DNA of 64,000 nt from Actinostola sp. cb2023 (taxonomy: Eukaryota > Cnidaria > Anthozoa > Actiniaria > Actinostolidae), in the NCBI GenBank assembly GCA_033675265.1, contig JAUJYZ010000851.1:1-64000 (forward strand). The letters run 5' to 3'. A model generated the notes under the pieces. The model was not told the origin of the DNA. It ran no database searches and saw only the letters and a list, made by a program, of their open reading frames with translations. The position numbers and the translations under genes were made by a program. Shown in pieces: positions 1-11,501 of this stretch. How positions within the stretch are numbered: the stretch's first letter is position 1; the number at the start of each line of letters is the position of its first letter.

Positions 1-1470
1 TATGTATAGTATGGGAATAGAGTGGTAGAGTGGTTGTAGACTGGGTGGGTTGTGGTCTATACCTGTGTACAATGGTATGTATAGTATGGGAATGGGTAGA
101 GGGTAGAGTGGTTGTAGACTGGGTGGGTTGGGTGGGTCTATACCTGTGTACAATGGTATGTATAGTATGGGAATGGGTAGAGTGGTTGTAGACTGGGTGG
201 GTTGTGGTCTACCTGTGTACAATGGTATGTATAGTATGGGAATGGGTAGAGTGGTTGTAGGGATCTGGGTGGGTTGTGGTCTACCTGTGTACAATGGTAT
301 GGTATGGGAATGGGTAGAGTAGAGTGGTTGTAGACTGGGTGGGTTGTGGTCTATACCTGTGTACAATGGTATGTATAGTATGGGAATGGGGAGAGTGGGT
401 AGAGTGGGTGTGTAGACTGGGTATGGGAATGGGTAGAGTGGTTGTAGACTGGGTACCTGTGTCTATACCTGGTACAAACGGTATGTATAGTATGGGAATG
501 GGTAGAGTGGTTGTAGACTGGGTGGGTTGTGGTCTACCTGTGTACAACGGTATGTATAGTATGGGAATGGGTAGAGTGGGTTGGTCTATACCTGTGACTG
601 GGGTATGGGTTGTGGTCTGGGTGGGGTTGTGGTCTACCTGTGTACAACGGTATGTATAGTATGGGAATGGGTAGAGTGGTTGTAGACTGGGTAGGTTGTG
701 GTCTACCTGTGTACAACGGTATGTATAGTAGGGAATGGGTAGAGTGGTTGTAGACTGGGTGGGTTGTGGTCTACCTGTGTACAATGGTATGTATAGTATG
801 GGAATGGGTAGAGTGGTTGTAGACGGGGTGGATTGTGGTCTACCTGTGTACAATGGTATGTATAGTATGGGAATGGGTAGAGTGGTTGTAGGACTGGGTG
901 GATTGTGGTCTACCTGTGTACAATGGTATGTATAGTATGGGAATGGGTAGAGTGCATGGTTGTAGACTGGGTGGGTTGTGGTCTACCTGTGTGCAATGGT
1001 ATGTATAGTATGGGAATGGGTAGAGTGGGTAGAGTGGTTGTAGACTGGGGTGGGTTGGTCTACCTGTGTACAATGGTATGTATAGTATGGGAATGGGTAG
1101 AGTGGTTGTAGACTGGGTGGATTGTGGTCTACCTGTGTACAATGGTATGTAAAGTAGTGTACAATGGTATGTATAGTATGGGAATGGGTAGAGTGGTTGT
1201 AGACTGGGTGGGGTTGTGGTCTACCTGTGTACAATGGTATGTATAGTATGGGAATGGGTAGAGTGGTTGTAGACTGGGTGGGTTGTGGTCTACCTGTGTA
1301 CAATGGTATGTATAGTATGGGAATGGGTAGAGTGGTTGTAGACTGGGTGGGTTGTGGTGTACCTGTGTGCAATGGTATGTATAGTATGGGAATGGGTAGA
1401 GTGGTTGTAGATTGCATGGGTGGGTTGTGGTTTACCTGTGTACTATGGTAGAGTGTGTATAATATGGGAA
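1..1470. repeat. 69-bp minisatellite in a CZIB intron
   Basis: About twenty imperfect copies of a ~69-bp unit fill the first 1.47 kb; units contain GTATGTATAGTATGGGAATG and end near ACCTGTGTACAATG. Because 69 is divisible by three, stop-free frames appear on both strands, but they are low-complexity and not genes. The array stops about 40 bp before the splice acceptor of the first visible CZIB exon, so it is intronic. Some units are shortened or partly duplicated, as expected for slippage or unequal exchange. It runs off the left edge. Confidence 0.95.
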
Positions 1471-1513
1471 TGTGCTGGTAACATTTCTAAAAAAACAACT
1501 ATTTTTTTGTCAG

Positions 1514-3850
1514 GAAAGTCTGCCTATCAAAGGTAGTCGTGGATCTGCAAACTATGTTTCAAAGTGCAAATTGTGTGGACGTGAAAACTCCCTTGGTAAA
1601 TATCAGAATTACTTAATCGTCAACGTTAAGCCAATATTTCTGACATCCATCCAGATGATAGAAAACCCTTATTTGTTTGCGTGTTACATTATATGTATGT
1701 GTTTCCCCCTCAGATATCATTAAAGATAGCATTCAAGAATATACAGTAAGTTGAATACACATACTGACTACAGGCTGATTCACCTGAAGAAAATCATTTT
1801 AATGCAGGATTAGTATTATATTAATTTTAATTCATATCTTACTAAATTGAGAAATAATTATGATTTACTCAGGCGAATCGTCTTTCATGAACTGGGTCCT
1901 GATCACTGTTCAAGTCCAGTTTGAACCCAGCCCTACTGAAGTCTTATATACACAGGGATCCCATAAATCTAAACAGCATAGTAAGATGCGAATTATTTTC
2001 TTCAGGCAGATGACAGTAACCAGTTTAAGACCATGATAACGTTTGACTGCCGTGGTGTGGAACCAACTGCTTTTTCACCAAGGGTAAGCTATAGACTTCC
2101 GGTTATACATTGTGTCGCGTGCGTAAGATATAGACTTTCGGTTATACATTGTGTCGCGTGCGTAAGATATAGACTTTTGGTTATACATTGTGTCGCGTGC
2201 GTAAGATATAGACTTTCGGTTATACATTGTGTCGCGTGCGTAAGATATAGACTTTTGGTTATACATTGTGTCGCGTGCGTAAGATATAGACTTTCGGTTA
2301 TACATTGTGTCGCGTGCGTAAGATATAGACTTTCGGTTATACATTGTGTCGCGTGCGTAAGATATAGACTTTCGGTTATACATTGTGTCGTGTGCGTAAG
2401 ATATAGACTTCCGGTTATACATTGTGTCGCGTGCGTAAGATATAGACTTTTGGCTATACATTGTGTCGCGTGCGTAAGATATAGACTTCCGGTTATATAT
2501 TGTATCGCGTGCGTAAGATATAGACTTCCGGTTATATATTGTGTCGCGTGCGTAAAATATAGACTTCCGGTTATACATTGTGTCGCGTGCGTAAGATATA
2601 GACTTCCGGTTATACATTGTGTCGCGTGCGTAAGATATAGACTTCCGGTTATACATTATGTCGCGTGCGTAAGATATAGACTTTCGGTTATATTCACCTT
2701 TTCGTAGTTTCCCAGAATGCTTCAGGATTCTGCGCGCGCAAGCGAGGTCAGAGTAGAAAATAGATTGAAAATATTAAGAGAGAATGAAGAAATTCAGTAC
2801 AAAACTTAGACTTTTAAATTAAAAGTGCGTAAGAAGAATTACAAAGATAGATGCAAATTCTCAAGGAAAGAAAATAGTTGTTTCCTGTTCTTGATTATAT
2901 TTCTCAATTCTAAATATATTCCCCCCCTGACCTCGCTTACGTGCGCAGAATCATGAAGCATTCTGGGAAACTGCGAAAAGGTTCATCAGCGTGGGTAAGG
3001 TATAGAGTGCCGGTTATATCGGGGCAGGGAAGATAAAACAATTTTTTTTTTCTCAGACTGGATTTGTGGCTGAAGGTGCTGAAACATCATCAAAATTTAC
3101 AGACATCAACTTAAGTGAAATGGTAATCAATAAAAATTAGTCAGTTGTTGGTGCAACTAGGAGAAATTCCCCCTGGGAGGGGAGGGTTATCTTTAGGGAA
3201 GTTATAGGATCGGTTACTTGAGACTGCCAGTGGTTCAAGCACTGGACAGATAGTTGATTGTCACGTGACGTCATGGCGGCCATGTTGGTTCCCGATAAAA
3301 ACGCATTCCTCATTAGCTTGTCTTGTTTGGACTACCAACATGGTCGCTGCGTCTTTGTACTTTAAATCTCCAGGGATTGATTGCAAACCAGCAATAAATT
3401 TGGGTTGCTGGGTTGTAATCAATCCCTGGAGATTTAAAGCACAAAGACGCTGGAGCCATGTTTGAGGTACAAACAAGAGAAGCTAATGAGGAATGCTTTG
3501 TTGTCGAGCACCAACATGGCCGCCATGACGTCACGAGCATTCCAACGAATAACGTTTACCAGACCAAGAAAGCATAATTGCATCTCTCGACCAAAAACGC
3601 GTTCCCAGGGCCCTCTCATCTCGCTATTTTCAAAATCCGCCTCTTATAGCAAGACGAGAGGGCCTGGGGATGTGTGCCACGTTGTACCGTGTGTAGATTG
3701 GTGACTAGGTGCATAAATAAAATGCTTTCTCTTGTGTTGATATTGTCATTTTTTTATGTGTTTCAGGATTGGTCAGATTATGACGAGAAGGCGAAATTGT
3801 CTGTCGGCATCTACGAAGTCACTTCACAGTTTGTCAAGGCGCATGCTTGA
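1514..3850 (+). CDS. CZIB: CXXC motif-containing zinc-binding protein (C1orf123 homologue), 3' part
   Basis: Five coding exons are visible: 1514-1595, 1714-1745, 2006-2083, 3057-3122 and 3767-3850 (TGA 3848-3850). All junctions are GT-AG and phases agree (1, 0, 0, 0). The translation follows human C1orf123/CZIB in order: ESLPIKGSRGSANYVSKCKL with the second zinc CXXC (CKLC), DIIKDSIQEYT, ADDSNQFKTMITFDCRGVEP, TGFVAEGAETSSKFTDINL, and the C-terminal DWSDYDEKAKLSVGIYEV ending in QFVKAHA. The family is a small (~160-residue) conserved eukaryotic protein that binds one zinc ion through two CXXC pairs; its cellular role is poorly known. The first CXXC and the start codon lie left of the window. 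Introns hold a 69-bp and a 39-bp minisatellite, an inverted-repeat element (2693-2985) and a foldback element (3260-3535). Identification is secure; transcript ends are not defined. Confidence 0.93.
2084..2692 (+). repeat. 39-bp minisatellite starting at the splice donor of CZIB
   Basis: Fifteen full units and a partial sixteenth of a 39-bp repeat (GTAAGATATAGACTTTCGG... ending GTCGCGTGC) begin at the first base of the intron after exon 2006-2083. Each unit therefore repeats the donor-like GTAAGA. The unit length is 13 codons with no stop, so the exon frame reads through the whole array as YRLSVIHCVACVR repeats, and the opposite strand is also open. A degenerate unit reappears at 2990-3025 beyond the inserted element. 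Confidence 0.93.
2693..2985. mobile_element. MITE family A, copy 1 (~290 bp)
   Basis: The ends form a terminal inverted repeat: TTTTCGTAGTTTCCCAGAAT at the left is answered by ATTCTGGGAAACTGCGAAAA at the right, with the pairing extending about 50 bp inward. It interrupts the last units of the 39-bp array. A second copy is at 47514-47832. There is no coding capacity. Confidence 0.85.
3260..3535. mobile_element. Foldback element (~275 bp) in the last CZIB intron
   Basis: The two halves are nearly complementary over their full length. The left end carries GTCATGGCGGCCATGTTGG and the right end CCAACATGGCCGCCATGAC; a shared AATCTCCAGGGATTGAT segment pairs near the centre. Half of the same family recurs at 10193-10290. 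Non-autonomous, no open frame of interest. Confidence 0.8.
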
Positions 3851-4377
3851 TACACGAATACACACACCGCTGTCATCATTGTGTGCGGGCTGCGCGACAC
3901 AGTACGTTATAAATGAGACGATATGTTTACGACACGTTAACACAAATGGTAGATAAGATGTATACTGGTATTGTTAACCGGTTTATACTGAAGTTGAGCC
4001 ATTAAAATGGACAGAGTTTGCATGTTGGTTTGAGTGTTTTAATACTATTAAAATACAGTGAAACCAGCCAGGTTTACCTCGGTGTAAAAACCTCACAACT
4101 GACGTAATTGCTTTTTTCTCTTCACTGCGGTAGTATCTCTAAACCCTTTGCAGTACTAGTACTGTCCAGATTGATAAATCCATATTTCTATGAATTATTG
4201 TGGTTATTTTGAAAATTAGCGATACAGTAGTCTTACACCTTCTGGGATTGGGAGATCCGTACTAGTCCCGCTCGGCTCGCTCAGATAACACAGGAAGCCC
4301 AGTTCTATATATAGGAGGCGCCTGCGGAGGAGAATAAGTCTTACAGTATGTAAGGTTCTTACACCGAGGTCATGCCA
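3851..4377. other. CZIB 3' flank
   Basis: Probable 3' untranslated region and flank. An ATTAAA-type polyadenylation signal is possible near 4002. A CACAGGAAGCCC motif, shared with the small-element family at 5443 and 61825, occurs near 4290. No gene seen. Confidence 0.5.
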
Positions 4378-4511
4378 GGGGTCAATTCAATAAAACTTTT
4401 ACAACTGTAATTTACAAGTGTAGCTATTGCTTTAGCTCTCCCCCTAGGCCGGCTACGCAGGCTAGCTACACTTGTAAATTACAGTTGTAAGAGTTTTATT
4501 GAATTGGCCCC
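4378..4511. mobile_element. Small palindromic element (~134 bp)
   Basis: Left arm GGTCAATTCAATAAAAC is mirrored by GTTTTATTGAATTGGCCC at the right; the arms pair over about 45 bp each. No coding capacity. Confidence 0.8.
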
Positions 4512-4610
4512 AGGCTAGCTGTGAAGCTTTCAAACAGTGGGAACACGAGCACCTTGAGGGGACTGCTGAATGTAATCGAGTGATCAAGCTAGACTGTAGA
4601 GGTCATGTCC

Positions 4611-4966
4611 ACTAAAGGTGCGGTAATACGAGCAACAAAATCGTACAACTTGTTGCGCAACATTGTTCAGATTTTGCGTTGCAAGTTGCAAAGCAATGTT
4701 TCTCGTATTACCATCGTTCGCGCAACTTGTCGCTCAACAAATTAAATTTTCGGTGTTGCAGGTTGCAAAACTTTGTTGCATGAAGTAGAAAGAGCTTCTA
4801 CGCATACTTTGCGCAACAAAGTTTTGCAACCTGCAACACGAAAATGTGTTGCGCGACAAGTTGCGCGAACGGTGGTAATACGAGAAACATTTGCTCTGTA
4901 ACTTGCAACACAACAATGTTGCGTGACAAGTTGCATGATTTTGTTGCTCGTATTACCGCACCTTAA
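4611..4966. mobile_element. MITE family B, copy 1 (~355 bp)
   Basis: The ends AAGGTGCGGTAATACGAGCA and TGCTCGTATTACCGCACCTT are exact inverse complements. The interior is rich in short GTTGCGCAAC-like words that pair with each other. It sits between the GHV and KRLGK codons of the transposase pseudogene. The second copy is 30237-30585. Confidence 0.88.
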
Positions 4967-5442
4967 AGAGGCTTGGCAAATTAGCTCGTTATGAGTTTCA
5001 TCACTCCACAAAGTTTGAAGATGGAAAGCCAATGAAGGGAAGAAATGTAAGACTGACAAAAACAGCAATTGAGAAGATGCAAAAATATTATGGCAAAGCT
5101 GTGAGGAACAATGTCAAAAAGTGTGTGACTATCACAGAGGAAAGGGACAGAGCTGTGCATCAAATGCAAACAGAAATAAAAGCTGGCCTCTTCATGCCCA
5201 CTGCCTAAAACTTCCTGAAAAAAAAAGTCACCAAAATCACACTGAAGATGACGCGAGTACATCGAAACATGTCTGGAAAACATGTATCGTAATCGTTTTA
5301 AAAAGACACCAATACTGTCCAAATAATTCTTGGTGCAAATACAAGACAGGCCTCCCATGTCAAGACACACCATCAGTGACAAGGTGTTCAAGGAGCATAT
5401 CTTGACAAGGTTGATATTATATATTATGCGCGCGCGCTCTAC

Positions 5443-5526
5443 CACAGGAAACCCATAAAAAAGGCGGCAAATATCATTTTATTGAATTATTTAGTAGCCT
5501 CAAAAGCAATGGTTGGGCTGCCTGTG
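5443..5526. mobile_element. Tiny element (~84 bp) with CACAGG ends, copy 1
   Basis: It begins CACAGGAAACCCA and ends TGGGCTGCCTGTG, an imperfect 13-bp terminal inverted repeat. Its interior (GCAAATATCATTTTATT, then AGCCTCAAAAGCAATGG) is repeated almost exactly at 61825-61909 and in part at 46578-46612. It splits the transposase pseudogene. Confidence 0.65.
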
Positions 5527-5647
5527 GCTCTACTGGCAATGTTCACCTGGTTTCTCCCAGAATGCCAGTCTATCAACTCATTGGTATGGAATAAGTGTCC
5601 AAAGCACAAGTGGCTTGGCCGACGCAGGATTGTGATGGCAACATCAG

Positions 5648-5901
5648 GGGTGCTTACCATTTACTCGGAAAAACCGGAAATTCCGGTTTGAAAAAAAAAG
5701 GTATGTGTCATTCCGATCGGAAAGTTCCGGAAAACTCGGTCTAATGGTACACGCGTCTACGGAAAAAACGAAAAGAGCGGGAAAAGTGGATTACCTCAAT
5801 CGCTAGACCGAGTTTTCCGACACTTTCCGATCGGAATGACACATTCCATTTGTTTTTCCAAACGGAATTTCCGGTTTTTCCGAGTAAATGGTAAGCACCC
5901 C
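5648..5901. mobile_element. Palindromic element (~250 bp)
   Basis: Left GGGTGCTTACCATTTACTCG and right CGAGTAAATGGTAAGCACCC are exact complements. The inner arms (TCATTCCGATCGGAAAG and CTTTCCGATCGGAATGA) also pair. It is inserted in the transposase pseudogene. Confidence 0.85.
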
Positions 5902-6212
5902 AGCTGTTGCCCTGCATTAAAAAGCAGGATGTGATGAGGAAAGCTGGCCTTGAGGTGGGAACAAACACCCAAAATGAAGGTAAAAGGAGGAACTCTTCAA
6001 GAGTCAGACAGGCAGAGCAAAGAGTGAAAGAACAGCATAAAAATACAGATATGATTGAATTGTACACAGGCAAGCAAAACAAAGAGATGAGGACCTTGGA
6101 TAAGCTGAGAGGCTGTAACCTATAAAGCTGGTGGTTTTGATGGAATGGAGGCTTGTGGTGAGCCAAGAACTAAGAAGAAACATCGAAAGGGCACTAAAAA
6201 AAGAAAACTAAG

Positions 6213-7247
6213 ATAGGTGTATTTACATGTATATATGTATGTATGAGTAAGGCAGTTAGCTTTAAACATTCTTATTTATACTTATTCAAACTTTAAACGA
6301 GTTGTTTGAACATTTGCCGTTTATCGTTTATATTCTTGGTTTGCACATGACGTCATTAAAACGCTAAAATCTAAAATATTCACACAAAAATATGTGTACT
6401 TTCGATATTTGGTTTCTGATTTATTGAGAGTCAATTTCTGTCATGCACGCAACACTGTCACGTGTATTCTAAAGCCAGAGAATTAGGGAAATTTGCTTCA
6501 AATGTTACGTTTTTTACTTCGTAAATGGTATGTAAGTTTGATTTTATTAATATCTCTATTGAGAAACTGAGTTGTTTGTAATATTAACGTGATTTTGATC
6601 CTCGGTGTTTTGGCCGCCATGTTGGTGTACTATACGGTTGTACACCAAGATGGCGGCTCCATACATTCACACTAAATAATTCGCACATTTGATCTCTCAT
6701 ATCTCGGCATTGAAAGCTTCTTATAATTATATATTATATTATATTATATTATATTATTATATTATATATTTATACTGTAAATTATATAAACAGCGCTTTG
6801 AGCACAAGAAAAAGCGCTATATAAATAATAAAGTTATTATTAACTCACAATTTGGTTGAGTTACATGATTTCGACTGCTCTTTTGGTTGAAAGACCTTTT
6901 GTTCAATTATACTCAATATAAGATCCAGAAAATTTTACGATGACGTAAGTGCAAACCTGCAGCACTGATTGGTATTTCGATTGCCCACTTAAATATCTCA
7001 GGTTCTATAAATGATATTCAAACCAAATTTTGCAGAGTTACTCTTTAGGCTACAAACTAACTGAGCCGATTTTCATTGAGTTCAATATTTCGGAAAAGTT
7101 CATAATTTGCATTACAGTCAATCAGTTGCTAGCAACAATATTTGTCGAAATAGAATTTTGGTCTTAGACCTTGTTACCGATACGGCGGCCATATTGAATT
7201 ATGGCCGGGATACCCAGGGGGCAAGCTAGTAACCATTTGGCCATGAA
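6213..7247. other. Intergenic DNA with a LINE/SINE tail
   Basis: No gene seen. A short palindrome (GCCGCCATGTTGGTGTAC against GTACACCAAGATGGCGGC) lies at 6612-6657. An AT-rich run at 6720-6785 is followed by AGCGCTTTGAGCACAAG and a TATTATTAA end at 6792-6843, matching the tail of the LINE remnant at 59320-59380. Confidence 0.5.
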
Positions 7248-8255
7248 AGAGGGTATGGATGGGGGTATGCGATTGTCAGTAAACTACTAAATTTTAGGCC
7301 AATTGTCAGTTAACTACTAATTTGTCTAATTTTAATTAATTATTAACTTTCGTTTTATAAATGATAGATATTATAGGAAGGGAAGTACTAATTATCAAAC
7401 AATAAGTAATAAAACCATTAAATATCACTCACTGACCTTTATAAGCAGGGGCGGATCCAGGTTTTTGTCAAACAGGGGGTTGTGTTGTGTGAGCGGTGAA
7501 ACCGCGAAGTACTAGGGGGGTGTGGGGGCATGCCCCCCTGAAAATTTTGAAATCTACAAGCTCTTAAAATGCAATTTTTAGAGATCTGGAGTTGTTTTAT
7601 TAACACAACAAAACTCAATTTTCAGTAAAATGTTGAGTTTATTGGACATGAAATGAAATGACTGTCAGTGAAATGACTGTCAGTGCTTCAAGATGGCGGA
7701 TCATGAATCAATGTCATGTCAATGAGCTTCGCCGAGAAGTCTACTATCAGATTCAATCAAGTGACATGCAGTATACACCATTCTGCTTTGTTTTATTACT
7801 CGTGCCCAGGCCGAAGGCCTCTGTGACTCCGAACGTGGACCCATCATCACTAATTCTATAGAAGCTCAAAATAACTTTGACAATACCACTCAAGGCCGAG
7901 TCAAGAGTAGCCTGGTCAAGAGCGAACTGTTCATCAGCTCAGGTTACATTAATAATAGACACAAAAATGTGTCAATATTCCACCACTGGTCTTAAGAGAT
8001 TACAAGCTTAGATGACCTTAGATAGCGTGACATTGAATACAAAGTCTAAATAAGCCTTTAGATCACTGTTTAGAAAATGATCATCAGTTCTAAGAACGAT
8101 GGCAACAACAATTTTAAACTAAAATAATAAAATGTCAGTTAACTGTTAATTTTTCAATTGTCAGTAAACTACTAATTTCTGAGTCATTTGTCAGTTAACT
8201 ACTAAATTTTAGGCCAAATGTCAGTTAACTGTTAACCCCATCCATACCCTCATGA
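7248..8255. mobile_element. Non-autonomous TIR element (~1 kb)
   Basis: GAGGGTATGGATGGGG at the left matches CCCATCCATACCCTC at the right, with ATGAAA flanking both ends as a likely target-site duplication. Just inside each end the word TTGTCAGTTAACTACTAA is repeated in direct and variant copies. A GGCGGATCC-type insertion is visible near 7450-7560. No transposase frame found. Confidence 0.7.
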
Positions 8256-8749
8256 AAAACTATGAAAACCTAATTTAAAGCGTGAATTTGTACAAAATTA
8301 TACGACAATACACAACACATGTAGATAGTAAGTCATTCAACACTGTGCTTTTGGTCTTTTTAGGAAAGGGCGCTATATAAAATTAAAATTATTATTATTA
8401 ATTATTATTATAACATTGATTAGAATGAAATAGAAAAATAATATATTGACGCGACTCCACACTGTACAGTTTTTGGGTCATTTGCACCCTGAGCATCCCA
8501 TAATGTATTAGCCAAAACAATAGAATCCAAAATGGCCGCCGTATCAGTAGAAAGTATATTAGTTTGTAGATGATGTAAAGGTTTAGTATACTGAATATCA
8601 ACTTATTTGAACGTACGTTAAGTGATAAAAATATGGGGGCAGAAATTCAGGCAGATAATGAGGACGCCATTTTGTCTGTTAATAATGAACTCTTAAAGTA
8701 GAGTGCAATTTAGAAAAGCTTGAAAACTAAATAACTAATTAGCACTAAA

Positions 8750-8992
8750 TAGCAGTTACACAAAGTAATTTTCATCCAGGCCCTAAATACGTTCATATGT
8801 ATATAACTGTAAACCTATTGAATTAATACATCAATGCAGTTCACGCTAGTCCGCACACGTAGAACATTAAATACTTGAGCTGTGACAGATGTTCGCAGTT
8901 ACAACCGACACAGCTACTTCAATTTCTGAGAACTTTTTTTTTCGAATCAAGTCAAGATATAAACAACGCGACGCTCACTTGAACGTCCTATT
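8750..8992 (-). mobile_element. Interspersed repeat family C, copy 1
   Basis: About 240 bp here (key word GTCCGCACACGTAGAAC) reappears in the opposite orientation at 20351-20590. The second copy ends in AATAAAG plus an ATT run, as SINE or LINE tails do. No pol III boxes were recognised, so its class is uncertain. Confidence 0.65.
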
Positions 8993-9867
8993 TAAAATTA
9001 GTACGATTTCACGCTTTTCTAAATAGCACTCTAAGGACAACAGTTTTTAGTTTTTGTTTGGCGTTTTACAAACTAAAATATGTTGTCCTTACTTTAAGAA
9101 TCATTCTATACCTGCTACTCACTAGGCCTTTTAATAATGAACTATAAATAAACAATTTGACAGCTGGATATGTTTTGTTGTCAGAAATATTGTTGTTCTG
9201 CTTCAGGACCAGTCTCAACCCTTTCCTCCACTTCCTTGAATTGTTATGATTTTTTGAATGTTTATGTCATATATGAACAGAATTCAACCGGAATGCCCCT
9301 TTTTAATAAGCAGGCACCGCTATTAACCAGACACTGCATTAAGCAGACACCTCTATTTTAAAAACGGACACCATCTACGGAAGGCACCTCTATTAAGCCG
9401 ACAACTCTATTAATATTTTACTGTTTGTTTTTGTAAGAAGATTTTTATACCCCTGGTTTTGTACTCACGAAAATGATTATTTTAATAAAGTAAAATAATG
9501 TAAAATAATTAAAAAATGTTATGTTATTTTTATTAATATAGGCTGAAGCCTGTGTTCTCAAAACGGTCTTGTTGACTAAGACCCATTTTGTAATAACAGT
9601 TCTCATATTGATATGTGCTCCTAGACAACACATCGATCCAAAAATGAAGACTAAAAGCCAAAGTAGCGTTCTGATAGTTCCACGAAGGAAAACTATCTCG
9701 AGTTTTAATTTTATGCCGCCCGAACTGAAAACACAATCCTAGGTGATTTTGATACAACATGGGTTGAAGAATCCTGATGAGAAAGTGAGATATTGACATG
9801 TATCTTGAAGGAATAGCTAAACTTCCAGCTGAAAACAACATCGATGCTAGGTGATTTTGATACAACA
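8993..9867. other. Intergenic DNA, short direct repeats
   Basis: Between about 9290 and 9412 there are several CACCTCTATTAA-type copies spaced about 20-25 bp. The word CTAGGTGATTTTGATACAAC occurs twice, near 9739 and 9847. No gene seen. Confidence 0.4.
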
Positions 9868-10192
9868 ATGGGGAGTTTGCAGGTGTTGCGTGACCTTTTA
9901 AATTTTAATCCAACAAAAACAAAAATATAATATTTGAAAAGAGCACACCAAAGTTAGCAAAAAAAGTTGAAATTTTGAAGTAATTTACGGTGGGTGGGCA
10001 ACAGCTTGCATGCCCACCACCGTACGTTTCTTAAGAAAAAAGCCAACTTCGGTTGCCCATAACTTTCGCTCTATTCATCGAAATTACTTCAAAATTTCAA
10101 CTTTTGCTAACTTTGGTGTGCTCTTTTCAAATATTATATTTTTGTTAGATTAAAATTTAAAATGTCACGCAACACCTGCAAACTCCCCATTA
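9868..10192. mobile_element. Palindromic MITE (~325 bp)
   Basis: GGGGAGTTTGCAGGTGTTGC at the left is answered by GCAACACCTGCAAACTCCCC at the right, and the arms stay complementary for about 120 bp (GAGCACACCAAAGTTAGC and its complement). The centre holds GGTGGGTGGGCAACAGCTTG. Confidence 0.88.
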
Positions 10193-11444
10193 TTGTGCTT
10201 GTTGGTGGTACAAACAAGAGATGACAAACAGGAGAAGCTAGTGAGGAATGTTATCGGGCACCAACATATGGCCGCCATGAAGTCACGTGCAAAGCAGCAA
10301 CAGTGGTTTATGCACGCAAATGATTGTGGTAAAATAATAATAATGTACTCATCCGCCATCTTTGTAACTCGTGGATTATATAATGACATTGGGACAATCA
10401 CTCGGCTGTAAACTTTCATTACATTGCCGCTGAAGTGCATCGCAGGCTCACGACTTTTGGGTTCGAATGGGATCGGGTAATCCACGAGTTGTCCTTTGAT
10501 TCTAGAGACATCAAAGAAACCGCGCGCGCCATATTTGTTATTAATGATGGACGGAAGTCTGAACTCATACTCGAGATTTTCCTCTCGAGTGGTCGCGTCA
10601 GTACAAATGGTGGTAATATATATAGGTGGAAAATTGGGCGCCGGTCACATTATACGGACAATATTTTAAAGTAGGAGAGTATGAATTTAAGAAGTGCAGA
10701 TATTGATATATGCAAGTCATGCTTCTGGGAAAGATATTGATATGAAAGATATAAACTGCGTCGCGTCGGTGTATGTAAGAGTTATCGGCCTGAAGCGAGG
10801 GGTTATGTGGTATATTCACCGAGGGCGAGGTTTTCATTGGGGAGGTTTTCAAATAACAATTGTAACTAATGACAATAAAGATGTGCCTCGTTGACTGCCA
10901 ACAGTACGTGAATTAAGTTTTACTGGAATTTCCAAACTGACCGCATTGAATGCGTTTTGGCATTGTAATTTTGCCTTTCAATAGTACGTGATGAATAGGA
11001 AAGCAATGGCGAGAAGAAACGTAGTCACTTTTTTAACGCGGTATATTTCGGCTGTCATGCGATGGCAATCGACTGCAATGAAACATATGATAATACAGAC
11101 TACCGACTCAAAACATGATATCAATTAATGTTATGTAATGCAAGTCAGATAAGTAGACACAAGGGAGTTGATTGTCCTTGCTCGTTAAGCGTAGGTATGA
11201 GTTCTTTGATAAATAAAAACATATGATAATACAGACTATACCGACTCAAAACATGATATCAATTAATGTTATGTAATGCAAGTCAGTTAAGTAGACACAA
11301 GGGAGTTGATTGTCCTTGCTCGTTAAGCGTAGGTATGAGTTCTTTGATAAATAAAAACTCCACTAAATATTTTTCTCTTGCAGTATTAGTTGAAGTCGTG
11401 TTCAGCAAGTATGTGATAGTTTCACTGGAATTTGAAAACATTGA
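10193..11444. other. Intergenic DNA with a ~140-bp tandem duplication
   Basis: 10193-10290 is half of the foldback family seen at 3260-3535. A ~140-bp segment at 11083-11220 is repeated directly at 11221-11360 with few changes. No gene recognised; the short open frames here have no family resemblance. Confidence 0.6.
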
Positions 11445-11501
11445 ATGCGCAATGCCTTGCAATCTTGTAGCTTTTGTTTTATTCCGTCATTCTTGTCCAA
11501 A

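Larger units (their letters stand above)
4512..6212 (+). pseudogene. Mutator-like transposase pseudogene, interrupted by three small elements
   Basis: Fragments of one transposase appear in the right order. CEAFKQWEHEHLEG to DCRGHV is at 4518-4611. KRLGKLARYEF then LTKTAIEKMQKYYGKAVRNN and ITEERDRAVHQMQ is at 4967-5206. HQYCPNNSWCKYKTG is at about 5305-5350, NSLVWNKCPKHKWLGRRRI at 5575-5640, and a basic C-terminus (KQDVMRKAGLEVG to KKHRKGTKKRKLR) at 5920-6212. The GHV-KRLGK, YYG-AVRNN, CP-SWCKY and NSLVW-KCPK blocks are, from memory, those of the Mutator-like transposase domain common in cnidarian genomes. The host reading is cut by a 350-bp MITE (4611-4966), an 84-bp element (5443-5526) and a palindrome (5648-5901), and has at least two frameshifts, so it is dead. 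Confidence 0.75.

Noticed and set aside
1..1450. Several 60-190-codon frames on both strands
   Set aside because: Reading of the 69-bp minisatellite.
2033..2707. 224-codon plus-strand frame and its 193-codon antisense partner
   Set aside because: Only the first 17 codons are CZIB exon; the rest is the 39-bp array. The open state follows from a unit length divisible by three.
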